Source: an uncultured bacterium
Lineage (GTDB): Bacteria > Actinomycetota > Coriobacteriia > Coriobacteriales > Coriobacteriaceae
Length of the DNA stretch: 26,042 bases
Reading direction: 5' to 3'
NCBI GenBank assembly: GCA_905216045.1
Contig: CAJMSL010000013.1
Coordinates: forward strand, 1 to 26,042
How positions within the stretch are numbered: the stretch's first letter is position 1; every line of letters starts with the position of its first letter. Below the pieces are notes generated by a model. That model was not told the DNA's origin, searched no databases, and was given only the letters and a program-made list of their open reading frames with translations. A program made the translations under genes and the position numbers. Below, piece after piece: positions 7,366 to 14,932 of the stretch.

Positions 7366-8289
7366 CTAGCAGGCGGCCATGATGGGGGCAGCGACCTGCT
7401 TCTTACGGGAGAGGACGCCCGGCATCCAGACGCCGTCGTGCTCGTCGGCGATGCCCAGGCCCTTCTGAGCGGCCTCGGTCTCGCCCTCGAGCAGGACCTG
7501 CGAGCCCTCCTCCATGATGTCGGTGATGCACAGGACGATGCCGTCGGCACCCTTCTCGGCGGCGTAGGCGCGCATGGCCTCGCGGATCTCGTCGATCATG
7601 CCGAGCGCACGGCTCTTGTCGACGGTCTCGTACTGGCCGATGAGCAGCTTCTTGCCGGCGGGCTCGAACATCTTGATGTCGTTGCCGACCATCTCGGCAG
7701 CGGTGAAGGAGCCAGACGGACGGGTAAGGAAGACCTCCATGCCAAACTTGACCGGATCGACGCCCACCTGCTCGCCGAGCTTGGCGGCAACGGCGCGGTC
7801 GACATCGGTGGTGGTGGGGCTCTTGAGCATGAGCGTGTCGGTCATCATGGCCGAGAGCAGCAGCTTGGCCTGGACGTCGGAAAGCTCAACGCCGAGCACG
7901 CCGGCGAGCTTGGTGACGATGGTGCAGCTGGAGCCCCAGGGCAGGCAGATGTAGTGCAGCGGGCCGGCGGTCTCGAAGTCGCCGATGCGGTGATGATCGA
8001 CAACGCCAAAGACCGTGGCGTCCTTAAGGCCGGCGACGGACTGGGCAGACTCGTTGTGGTCGGTGAGAACGACGAGCTGGCCGGCCTCGACGGACTCGAT
8101 CACGCGGGGCTCGGCAATGCCGGCGTCGGCGAGCAGCTTGGCGGACTCGGCCGGAAGCTGACCAAGGGCACAGGCCTCGTAGGTGTTGCCGGCATACTCA
8201 ACCTGATTGAGCAGCTGGGACAGGACGACGGCGCTCATGATGGCGTCGTTATCGGGGTTCTGGTGACCAAAGACAAGAACGTTTGCCAT
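7366..8289 (-). CDS. ppaC: Manganese-dependent inorganic pyrophosphatase (DHH family, family II)
   Basis: The enzyme hydrolyses pyrophosphate to two phosphates, pulling biosynthetic reactions forward. The 307-residue length is typical of family II. Metal ligands are all present: GHQNPDNDA (His9, Asp13, Asp15), TDHNE (Asp77), VVDHH (Asp98, His99, His100) and MMTDT (Asp151). The C-terminal DHHA2 domain ends with the substrate-binding SRKKQVAAP. There are no CBS or DRTGG regulatory inserts, so it is the short constitutive form. GGAGG lies five bases before the ATG. It is flanked by nhaA and glucokinase on the same strand but has its own terminator. Confidence 0.97.
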   Translation of the reverse strand: MANVLVFGHQNPDNDAIMSAVVLSQLLNQVEYAGNTYEACALGQLPAESAKLLADAGIAEPRVIESVEAGQLVVLTDHNESAQSVAGLKDATVFGVVDHHRIGDFETAGPLHYICLPWGSSCTIVTKLAGVLGVELSDVQAKLLLSAMMTDTLMLKSPTTTDVDRAVAAKLGEQVGVDPVKFGMEVFLTRPSGSFTAAEMVGNDIKMFEPAGKKLLIGQYETVDKSRALGMIDEIREAMRAYAAEKGADGIVLCITDIMEEGSQVLLEGETEAAQKGLGIADEHDGVWMPGVLSRKKQVAAPIMAAC

Positions 8290-8384
8290 GGATATCCTCC
8301 ACTTGATATGTGTACTTGGACGTAGCTATGGTAGCACGCCGATGCCGAGCCTTCTGAGACGGAAGGGCCGCGGCATAATTTGGG

Positions 8385-8416
8385 GCAAGTGTTGGGGCGA
8401 AGTCTGCCCCCTTTGC
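8385..8416 (-). terminator. Hairpin just after the glucokinase stop
   Basis: GCAA...GGGGC (8385-8398) pairs with GCCCC...TTGC (8406-8416) around loop GAAGTCT. It starts 6 bases after the minus-strand stop at 8422. The tail (CCCAAATTATG) is T-poor, so its strength as a terminator is uncertain. Confidence 0.4.
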
Positions 8417-8421
8417 ACCAG

Positions 8422-9375
8422 CTATTTACCGGCGGCGCGCAGGGCTACGTAGGCGGCACCGATGATGCCGGCGTCGTTTCCGAGCAAAGCGACCTTAATG
8501 GGCGTCTCGCGCGAGGCAGAGAGCGCGTAGCGCTGGAAGTACTCGCGAGCCTTGTCGAGGTAGACATCGGCCGAGGCGGAGGCGCCGCCGCCGATAAGGA
8601 ACATCTCGGGATCGACCACGTTGGCAATAAGCGCCAGTGCGCGGCCGAGATAGTCGGCCATGGTATCGGCCGCGGCCAGCGCAAGCTTGTCGCCCTCGCG
8701 GCAGGCCTGGAACACGTCCTTGGAATCGGAGGGACCGGTGAGCTCGATGGGCTCGACGCCCGCTTTCTCGCACTCGGCAAGGTAGTTGCTCACCACGCCG
8801 GTGGCGCTGGAATACTGCTCAAGGTGGCCATGGCCGCCGCAGCCGCAGGTGCGCTCCTCAGCCGGGTTCAGGCACATGTGGCCAATCTCGCCGCCAGCAC
8901 CCACAACGCCCGATACCACGTCGCCGTTAACGATAACGCCGCCGCCCACGCCAGTACCGATGGTGACCATCACCACGTTCTGTACGCCCTTGGCAGAGCC
9001 GAGCCAGGCCTCGCCCATGGCAGCGGCGTTGGCATCGTTCTCGTACTTAACGACCGCGTCGGGACAGTGCTCCTGAATGGCGATCCTCAGCTTGGGCAGG
9101 TTAATGGCAATGTTGGCCTTGACCTTGGCATCGCCCGACGCCGGAATGGGGCACGGAACGGCCAGGCCAATGCCTGCCACAAAGGCGCGCGGAATCTGCG
9201 CCTTGGCGACCACCTGGTCGATAGCCTCGGTCACCGCGGCAAAGCCCGCAGCGTCAACGATAGGAGGCGTAGGCACGCTGGCCTTGGCAAGCAGGTTACC
9301 GTCTTCGTCGAACAGGCCCTCCTTGACCGAAGTGCCGCCGACGTCAATGCCGATGTAGTACTGCTTAGGTTCCAT
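8422..9375 (-). CDS. glk: ROK-family glucokinase
   Basis: This kinase phosphorylates glucose (or a related hexose) with ATP in the cytoplasm. The 317-residue product starts at the ATG at 9375, with AGGTGG about seven bases upstream and DVGGTSVKEG (phosphate-binding loop) at residues 11-20. Upstream in-frame ATGs would add an unrelated 22-residue leader. Key motifs are the catalytic Asp in YENDANAAAMGE (114), TIGTGVGGG, and the ROK signature GAGGEIGH with His166. The zinc motif reads CGCGGHGH, with Cys177 and Cys179 but His184 where most ROK kinases have Cys. It is divergent from gntR-manA and shares their control region, which argues for joint regulation. A different hexose or ManNAc specificity cannot be excluded. 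Confidence 0.9.
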   Translation of the reverse strand: MEPKQYYIGIDVGGTSVKEGLFDEDGNLLAKASVPTPPIVDAAGFAAVTEAIDQVVAKAQIPRAFVAGIGLAVPCPIPASGDAKVKANIAINLPKLRIAIQEHCPDAVVKYENDANAAAMGEAWLGSAKGVQNVVMVTIGTGVGGGVIVNGDVVSGVVGAGGEIGHMCLNPAEERTCGCGGHGHLEQYSSATGVVSNYLAECEKAGVEPIELTGPSDSKDVFQACREGDKLALAAADTMADYLGRALALIANVVDPEMFLIGGGASASADVYLDKAREYFQRYALSASRETPIKVALLGNDAGIIGAAYVALRAAGK

Positions 9376-9429
9376 GGGAGCCCACCTTTCTCGTTTAAAC
9401 ATTGCCTGTATGGTACCGCTCCCAAGGCA

Positions 9430-9470
9430 AAAACCTACCAAAAAGGGACAGGTTTGTTTTGGCAGGTTTT
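9430..9470. repeat. REP-like hairpin element (copy A)
   Basis: Imperfect inverted repeat: AAAACCT-a-CCAAAA (9430-9443) pairs with TTTTGG-c-AGGTTTT (9457-9470), 13 of 14 bases, around the loop AGGGACAGGTTTG. It lies upstream of glk on the non-coding side. Its GGGACAGGTTTG core resembles the GGGTCAGGTTAC core of the hairpin at 14715-14781. Confidence 0.6.
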
Positions 9471-9525
9471 ATCTGGGAAAACGCGAATGACCGCTTAACA
9501 CGACATTACTCAGATGTTTATCTAT

Positions 9526-9539
9526 TTAGAGCGCTCTAA
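9526..9539. promoter_or_regulatory. Palindromic operator 1, candidate GntR-family site
   Basis: Perfect 14-bp palindrome TTAGAGCGCTCTAA in the glk-gntR divergent region. Its length and symmetry suit a dimeric GntR/HutC repressor; binding is inferred. Confidence 0.6.
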
Positions 9540-9548
9540 TTTATATGC

Positions 9549-9558
9549 AAAGCGCTTT
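9549..9558. promoter_or_regulatory. Palindromic operator 2, candidate GntR-family site
   Basis: Perfect 10-bp palindrome AAAGCGCTTT sharing the AGCGCT core with the site at 9526-9539. The two centres are 21 bp apart, two helical turns, which places them on the same face of the DNA. Confidence 0.55.
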
Positions 9559-9589
9559 TTAATTATATCTTTCTCGAACTTTTTCAATA

Positions 9590-9595
9590 TATAAT
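9590..9595 (+). promoter_or_regulatory. Possible -10 box for gntR-manA
   Basis: TATAAT on the plus strand, about 63 bases before the gntR ATG. The -35 region is poor. Later TATACT hexamers at 9616-9621 and 9628-9633 are alternatives. The palindromes at 9526-9558 lie just upstream. Confidence 0.4.
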
Positions 9596-9657
9596 AGGGA
9601 TGCTTAGGTGTTAACTATACTTTCTTTTATACTCAATCAAGTTGGAAAGGAGGCTCC

Positions 9658-10377
9658 ATGATTCCCAAATACGAGGCGATAGCTGCAGATATTCGTCGCA
9701 CTATCGAGGATGGCGCTCTTAAACCGGGCGACAAGCTTCCTACCGTCGTTGAGTTCTGCAAGCTCTATAGCGTTTCCAAAATCACCGTCAAACGAGCTAT
9801 TGAACAAATCACCGAGGAAGGCCTTATTACCAGCCGACGCGGATCGGGCACCTACGTTAAGGACACGGCGGGACTTCCCGGCCAGGCGTTTTTCCAGGGC
9901 AAAAACGACCGTGCCCAGGGCTTTTCGTATGAGCACCGCGGGGAGAAGGTTACCTCAGTGGTCTACGATTTCTCGATTGTTAATCCACCAGCGGACATCG
10001 CAGCCCAGCTGGGAATTGCCGAGGATGACTTTGCCTATCACATCGTGCGCGTGCGTCAGGCCGACGAGAAGCCCATCGTTATCGAGTACACCTACATGCC
10101 CCTCGAGCTGATTCCAGGCCTTAAAAAGAAGGACCTGTACGGATCGCTCTACCGCTTCATCCGCGAGCAATGTGGCCTGAAGATTTCGAGCTTTCACCGT
10201 ACCATTCGCGCCGTGGCAGCAACCGAAGAAGAAGCCGAGCGTCTGGACACCAAACCTGGCTCTCCCCTGCTCGAGCTCACCCAGATTGGCTTTTTGGACA
10301 GCGGTGCCGCCTTTGAGTATTCGACCTCGCGCAACGTTGGCGACCGCTTTGAGTTGCACAATGTAACGTTGGCGTAG
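9658..10377 (+). CDS. GntR-family (HutC/UTRA) transcriptional regulator
   Basis: The 239-residue protein has an N-terminal winged helix-turn-helix (about residues 3-70: PKYEAIAADIRRTIEDGALK, PGDKLPTVVEF, VSKITVKRAIEQI, RRGSGTYVK). A C-terminal UTRA ligand-binding domain follows (about 95-235, with RVRQADEKPIVIEYTYMPLEL and FEYSTSRNVGDRF). HutC-type members usually repress and are released by a small ligand such as a sugar phosphate. AAAGGAGG lies five to six bases before the ATG. It precedes manA and is divergent from glk. The two AGCGCT palindromes upstream make autoregulation and control of both hexose genes likely. The ligand is not deducible from sequence; mannose-6-P or glucose-6-P would be logical candidates. 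Confidence 0.92.
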   Translation: MIPKYEAIAADIRRTIEDGALKPGDKLPTVVEFCKLYSVSKITVKRAIEQITEEGLITSRRGSGTYVKDTAGLPGQAFFQGKNDRAQGFSYEHRGEKVTSVVYDFSIVNPPADIAAQLGIAEDDFAYHIVRVRQADEKPIVIEYTYMPLELIPGLKKKDLYGSLYRFIREQCGLKISSFHRTIRAVAATEEEAERLDTKPGSPLLELTQIGFLDSGAAFEYSTSRNVGDRFELHNVTLA

Positions 10378-10391
10378 GTTTTTGTAGTCAT

Positions 10392-10429
10392 GCGGGCGCT
10401 CGTTTTGCGCTGCTTTGCGCGGCGCCCGC
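10392..10429 (+). other. Intercistronic hairpin between gntR and manA
   Basis: GCGGGCGC (10392-10399) pairs perfectly with GCGCCCGC (10422-10429). An inner GCGC/GCGC pair surrounds TGCTTT. It ends about 10 bases before the manA ribosome site. It has no T-run, so an mRNA-stabilising or translation-modulating role fits better than termination. Confidence 0.5.
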
Positions 10430-10451
10430 GCAACACAATGGAGGTATGAAT

Positions 10452-11384
10452 ATGTCCGATTTGATTAAACTGACGCCGATCTTCCGCAAGAAGATCTGGG
10501 GTGGCCGCCAGCTCGAAACCGTATTTGGTTACGACATTCCCGAGGGTCCCATCGGTGAGTGTTGGGCCATCTCGGCCCACCCCAACGGCGACTGCCAGAT
10601 TGCGGAGGGCCCGTATGCAGACCACACGCTGTCGTGGCTGTGGGCCGAGCACCGCGAGCTCTTTGGCAACTACGAGGGCAAGGAGTTCCCGCTGCTCATT
10701 AAGATTCTGGACGCCAAGGACGACCTTTCGATCCAGATTCATCCCATCGACGAGTACGCCGCCGAGCACGAGAACGGCAGCCTGGGCAAAACCGAGTGCT
10801 GGTATGTACTGGACTGCGAGCCCGGTGCCACGATCATCGTCGGCCAGCGTGCCAAGGACCGCGCCGAGGCCGCGCAGATGATCAAGGACGGCCGCTGGGA
10901 CGACATGCTCAACGTACTGCCGATCCACAAGGGCGACTTTTTCCAGATTGATTCCGGTACCGTGCACGCCATCAAGACCGGCACGCTCATTTTGGAGACG
11001 CAGCAGTCGAGCGATGTGACGTATCGTCTGTACGACTACGACCGTCCCGGCATCGATGGCAAGCTGCGTCCCCTGCACATTGAGCAGAGCCTCGACTGCA
11101 TCGACTTTGACGTCCAGGCCCCGGTCGACGGTACCGTGACCGCGCCCGAGGTGGACGGCGTGACCGAGCTCGAGTCCAACCCCTGCTACACCGTTGATCG
11201 CGTGCGTGTCGACGGCAGCAAGACCCTCGACCAGCGCTGGCCCTTCATGTGCCTGTCGGTCATCGACGGCGAAGGCACCGTCTGCGGCGACCCCGTCCAC
11301 AAGGGAAGCCACCTGCTGGCCCCAAGCACCGTCAGCTCCATCGACCTCGAAGGCAAGATGGAACTGATCATCTCGCACCTCTAG
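10452..11384 (+). CDS. manA: Mannose-6-phosphate isomerase, class I (short form)
   Basis: This zinc enzyme interconverts mannose-6-phosphate and fructose-6-phosphate, feeding mannose into glycolysis or supplying mannose for polymers. Zinc ligands are visible in SIQIHP (Gln, His), KTECWYVLD (Glu) and DSGTVHAI (His). The 310-residue length matches the short Bacillus type rather than the 400-residue enterobacterial type. The ATG at 10452 is preferred because GGAGGT lies seven bases upstream; an ATG two codons earlier would abut the ribosome site. It follows the GntR regulator by about 75 bases and is probably co-transcribed. With the divergent glucokinase it forms a hexose-phosphate entry module. 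Confidence 0.95.
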   Translation: MSDLIKLTPIFRKKIWGGRQLETVFGYDIPEGPIGECWAISAHPNGDCQIAEGPYADHTLSWLWAEHRELFGNYEGKEFPLLIKILDAKDDLSIQIHPIDEYAAEHENGSLGKTECWYVLDCEPGATIIVGQRAKDRAEAAQMIKDGRWDDMLNVLPIHKGDFFQIDSGTVHAIKTGTLILETQQSSDVTYRLYDYDRPGIDGKLRPLHIEQSLDCIDFDVQAPVDGTVTAPEVDGVTELESNPCYTVDRVRVDGSKTLDQRWPFMCLSVIDGEGTVCGDPVHKGSHLLAPSTVSSIDLEGKMELIISHL

Positions 11385-11410
11385 GTCGCACCAACAACCC
11401 AAACGCAACA

Positions 11411-11444
11411 AGGGGCTCTCCCGTCCATGTACGGGAGAGCCCCT
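11411..11444 (+). terminator. Terminator hairpin after manA
   Basis: Perfect 14-bp stem AGGGGCTCTCCCGT / ACGGGAGAGCCCCT with loop CCATGT, starting 26 bases after the manA stop. The tail ACTCATATCTATC has few T, but the stem is very stable. Confidence 0.75.
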
Positions 11445-11542
11445 ACTCATATCTATCTATCAGCCCACCCGGCTCTCCAGATCAAAAAGCGAACGAGCAA
11501 AGCGACGTTCGCAAGTTGCAGGCCAAAACGCCACAAGGAAGA

Positions 11543-11657
11543 GGGCGCGCCGGGGGCTTTGGTCGATCGCGAGTTCCGCACGAGCCGGAGAGCACTTAAT
11601 GTGCTCTCCGTGCGAGCAGGACTGTCCGAGCAGGCGACCAAAGCCCCCGGCGCGCCC
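11543..11657. repeat. Long nested inverted repeat with perfect 23-bp outer arms
   Basis: Arms 11543-11565 and 11635-11657 are exact reverse complements over 23 bases (GGGCGCGCC... / ...GGCGCGCCC). The 69-base interior holds a second hairpin: CGCAC (11577-11581), then GGAGAGCAC (11587-11595), loop TTAAT, GTGCTCTCC and GTGCG (to 11614), with a five-base bulge. A direct repeat CGAGCAGG also occurs at 11613-11620 and 11627-11634. It lies between convergent manA and pcrA, 14 bases past the pcrA stop, so it may act as a large terminator for pcrA. No target-site duplication is visible. Confidence 0.8.
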
Positions 11658-11671
11658 GGTCAACCTCGCAG

Positions 11672-14575
11672 TTAGGCATTCAGCTTAACGATCGGAGCAA
11701 ATCCTTTCATAAGCTTTTTGGTCTGTCCGGTCTTTTCGAATTGAACCTCGATCATGTCTCCGGCGACCGAAATCACGGTACCCGTGCCAAAGGTCTTGTG
11801 GCTCACGGTATCGCCCGCGGCAAAGTCCTGCGACGCGCTGGCGCGATCGACCTTGCGCTCCACCGTCGGGGACACCTTGGATGACGGCTTTTTGGCTCGC
11901 GGCGCGCCCGACCCAAAGGTCGAGGCAACGCGGCCGGCATCGGGCGAGACCCCACGATGGCGCTCGGTACCATAGGCGCTGCCACCAAAGAAATCGTCGA
12001 AGCTCGACCCGCCGCGCGAACCGGAACCGCCGGTCGAGCGCGTATGCGAGCCAAACACCTTGCCGCCATACATATCCGAGCCCATGCCCGAGCCAAAGGT
12101 GCCGTGACGGTCGCCGCGCTTCTCCCAGCCCGTGCCCTCAAAACCGGCAGAACCGATACCGCTAAACTCGATGTCCTCAAACGGAATCTCGTTGAGGAAG
12201 CGCGAGCGCGGGTTGGCAGAAGTCGAGCCGTAGGTGCGGCGCGTAGCGGCGTAAGTCAAGAACAGGCGCTTGCGAGCACGCGTAATGGCGACGTAGGCCA
12301 AGCGACGCTCCTCCTCGAGCTTACCCGGGTCATCGCTGCCGCCAAAGTCGTGCACGTGCGGGAAGATACCCTCCTCCATGCCGGCCACGAACACCGCCGG
12401 GAACTCCAGGCCCTTGGCGGAGTGGATGGTCATCATGGTGATGGCATGCGTCTCGCCGGCCAGGGAATCCAAGTCGGAGCGCAGGGCCAGCCACTCCATG
12501 AGTGCCGGCAGCGCCTTACAGGTGAGCGGACCGTAGGTGCGATCAATCTCGTCGGCATGCACGGCACCCGCCGGCATCTCCGTCGGCGCGGCATACGCGT
12601 TGCCCGCGATGGCGGCGGCCAGGGCATCCTGCGGCGAGAGCGCCGGGGCGGCTAGGCTATCGAGCGGATTGGAGCCCGCGGCATCGCGCGCGCCGACGAG
12701 CGCCTCAAACGAGGATGCCGGGGCGGACGCCCCCGGTTCGGGCGCGGGCGCACTCACCACGACGGGCTCAGGGTCGGCGCCGGCGGGCACATCGGCAACA
12801 CCGGCTGCGCGCAGCTCTTCCAAGCTCTCAAGCGTACCCTCGATATCCTCGTGCGTCTCCTCAAATTCGGCGGCGACGCCCAGGAATTCCTGGATGTTCT
12901 CGGCGCGGCTCTCGGACTCCATGGTGCCCTCGGCGCGGAAAGCCTGCAGCAGGCCCGTCTTATCGACGATCATCTCGACGACGTCCTTGAGCTCGCCGTC
13001 CATGCGGCGGCCCTCGCGCACCAGCGACACAAAGCTCGACAGGCCATTGCGGACCTTGGCGCTAAACATGCCCGTCTCGGCGCACGCGATCTCGCAAGCC
13101 TGGAAGAACGAGCAACGGTTGTCGCGCGCCAGCTGCTCGATCTTTTGGATCGAGGTGGAGCCGATGCCGCGGCGCGGTGTGTTGATGACGCGCTTGACGC
13201 TCATCTCGTCTGCCGGGTTCACGATCATCTTGAGGTAGGCCATGACGTCGCGGATCTCGGCACGATCGAAGAATCGCGTGCCGCCCACAATCTTGTAGGG
13301 CACGCCCGCGCGCAGGAACATATCTTCGAGAATACGCGACTGGGCGTTGGTGCGGTAGAACACGGCGATATCGTCGTAGCTCGTGCCTTTGGCATGCAGT
13401 TTTTCGATCTGGCCGGCAATCCAGCGGCCCTCGTCGCGCTCGTCGCTTGCCTGGAAGGCCTGGATCTTCTCGCCATCGCCCTCGGCCGTAAACAGGCGCT
13501 TGTCCTTGCGCTGCGAGTTGTGGCGAACAACGGCATTGGCGGCGCTCAAGATGTGACCCGTGGAGCGATAGTTCTGCTCCAGCTTGACGGTCTTGCAGTC
13601 TTTAAAGTCCTTCTCAAAGTCCAGGATATTGGTGATGTCGGCGCCACGCCAGCTATAAATGGACTGATCGTCATCGCCCACGACCATGAGGTTTTGGTAC
13701 TTGGCGGCCAGCAGGTTGGCGATCTCGTACTGGACGTGGTTGGTGTCCTGATACTCGTCGACGCTAATGTAGCGGAAGCGCTCTTGGTACTTATCGAGCA
13801 CCTCGGGGCGGGTGCGCAGCAGCTCGAGCGTGCGCACGAGCAGGTCGTCGAAGTCCATCGCGTTGGCGGCGCGCAGGCGGCGCTCCAGCTCCAAGTAGAC
13901 CTGCGCGGCCTTTTTGTCGTTGGGGCTGTCGGCGGATTTGAGCATGTCCTCGGGGCCGATCATGGCGTTTTTGGCCGAACTGATCTTGCTGCGGATCATA
14001 TTGATGGGGAATTGCTTTTGCTCGATACCGAGCGCCTGCATAATGTCGCGCACCATGCGTTTGGAATCGTCGTCATCGTAGATGGTGAACTGACCAGTGT
14101 AGCCCAGCAGGTCAGCGTCCTCGCGCAGCATGCGCACGCACATGGCATGGAAGGTGCACACCCACATGCCGCGGGTACCGCTGGGGATAAGTGCCGCCAG
14201 ACGCTCGCGCATCTCGGCCGCAGCCTTGTTGGTAAACGTGATGGCAAGGATCTGCCAGGGCTTAACGCCCAGGTCGCCGAGCATATGTGCGATGCGGAAG
14301 GTCAAGACGCGGGTCTTGCCCGAGCCGGCGCCGGCAAGCACCAGCAACGGACCCTCGGTGGTCAGGACCGCCTCGCGCTGGGCGGGATTCAGGCTGTCGA
14401 TGTCGACGAGCGGCTTGGCGGGCTTGGGTGCCGGCGCGGGAGCGTCGTAGATGTCGAGCGGGACGAGCTCGGGTTCCGGCGCAGCAGGGGCGGCATATGC
14501 ATCGAGCGGCACGGGTTCCGGCGCGGGCGGCACGGATACCGCGGCGTTCTTTTCCCAGGGCAAGGGCTGGGTCAT
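11672..14575 (-). CDS. pcrA: ATP-dependent DNA helicase PcrA/UvrD (superfamily 1A)
   Basis: This 3'-5' helicase acts in excision repair and in clearing recombination intermediates. The 967-residue product has Walker A GAGSGKT (82-88), TFTNKAA, DEYQDT (273-278), GDDDQSIYSWRGA (300-312), NYRST, YRTNAQSR, the motif V region IHSAKGLEFPAVF (717-729) and motif VI ERRLAYVAITRAR (756-768). The C-terminal PcrA Tudor-like domain is present (GDTVSHKTFGTGTV). The ATG at 14575 follows GAGGAG by seven bases; the frame stays open upstream without a better site. Odd features are an N-terminal Pro/Ala extension of about 55 residues with repeated EPVPLD-type units and a roughly 100-residue Ala/Pro-rich insertion (about 585-690) in domain 2B. 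Confidence 0.96.
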   Translation of the reverse strand: MTQPLPWEKNAAVSVPPAPEPVPLDAYAAPAAPEPELVPLDIYDAPAPAPKPAKPLVDIDSLNPAQREAVLTTEGPLLVLAGAGSGKTRVLTFRIAHMLGDLGVKPWQILAITFTNKAAAEMRERLAALIPSGTRGMWVCTFHAMCVRMLREDADLLGYTGQFTIYDDDDSKRMVRDIMQALGIEQKQFPINMIRSKISSAKNAMIGPEDMLKSADSPNDKKAAQVYLELERRLRAANAMDFDDLLVRTLELLRTRPEVLDKYQERFRYISVDEYQDTNHVQYEIANLLAAKYQNLMVVGDDDQSIYSWRGADITNILDFEKDFKDCKTVKLEQNYRSTGHILSAANAVVRHNSQRKDKRLFTAEGDGEKIQAFQASDERDEGRWIAGQIEKLHAKGTSYDDIAVFYRTNAQSRILEDMFLRAGVPYKIVGGTRFFDRAEIRDVMAYLKMIVNPADEMSVKRVINTPRRGIGSTSIQKIEQLARDNRCSFFQACEIACAETGMFSAKVRNGLSSFVSLVREGRRMDGELKDVVEMIVDKTGLLQAFRAEGTMESESRAENIQEFLGVAAEFEETHEDIEGTLESLEELRAAGVADVPAGADPEPVVVSAPAPEPGASAPASSFEALVGARDAAGSNPLDSLAAPALSPQDALAAAIAGNAYAAPTEMPAGAVHADEIDRTYGPLTCKALPALMEWLALRSDLDSLAGETHAITMMTIHSAKGLEFPAVFVAGMEEGIFPHVHDFGGSDDPGKLEEERRLAYVAITRARKRLFLTYAATRRTYGSTSANPRSRFLNEIPFEDIEFSGIGSAGFEGTGWEKRGDRHGTFGSGMGSDMYGGKVFGSHTRSTGGSGSRGGSSFDDFFGGSAYGTERHRGVSPDAGRVASTFGSGAPRAKKPSSKVSPTVERKVDRASASQDFAAGDTVSHKTFGTGTVISVAGDMIEVQFEKTGQTKKLMKGFAPIVKLNA

Positions 14576-14714
14576 GGGCGACTCCTCATCTGACGGACGG
14601 CGCGCCTGCGGGCAGCGCCATAGTTTGAGCCGTACCAGTATACCGAGCCGCGCGGACACCGACGCAAATCACACCACGACTCCGTCCGCCACCATCGGGC
14701 CCGCCCCAGCGGAT

Positions 14715-14781
14715 TTGGCGCAATGAGGTCAGATTTGTCTGCACCAAGCTGGTGCAAAGTAACCTGACCCCATTGCGCCAA
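14715..14781. repeat. REP-like hairpin element (copy B)
   Basis: A 67-base imperfect inverted repeat in the gap between uppP and pcrA. The outer arm TTGGCGCAATG (14715-14725) pairs with CATTGCGCCAA (14771-14781). After one mismatch GGTCAG pairs with CTGACC, and an apical TGCACC/GGTGCA hairpin (14740-14756) has loop AAGCT. On the minus strand it contains GGGGTCAGGTTAC, similar to the core of the element at 9430-9470. Confidence 0.65.
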
Positions 14782-14852
14782 TCACAGAGCCACCGATGTC
14801 ACGGTAGCAGCAGCGAGCGGCGGCCAGGGCGAACAAATTGGCATGAAAGGGG

Positions 14853-14883
14853 GGGCGGCATAGGCCTTTTGGTCATGCCGCCC
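14853..14883 (-). terminator. Hairpin downstream of uppP
   Basis: GGGCGGCAT (14853-14861) pairs with ATGCCGCCC (14875-14883) about 50 bases past the uppP stop. The minus-strand tail CCCCCTTTC is only modestly T-rich. Confidence 0.5.
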
Positions 14884-14932
14884 TCTTTGAATGACAAGTT
14901 GTCTCTCTGGCCGCCGCGCAGCGTCAACCAAG

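Noticed and set aside
12851..14593. Very long plus-strand open frame (580 codons) opposite pcrA
   Set aside because: Antisense frames stay open by chance in this high-GC DNA. The product is low-complexity (V/A/H/D-rich), shows no family motif, and the opposite strand encodes a complete helicase.
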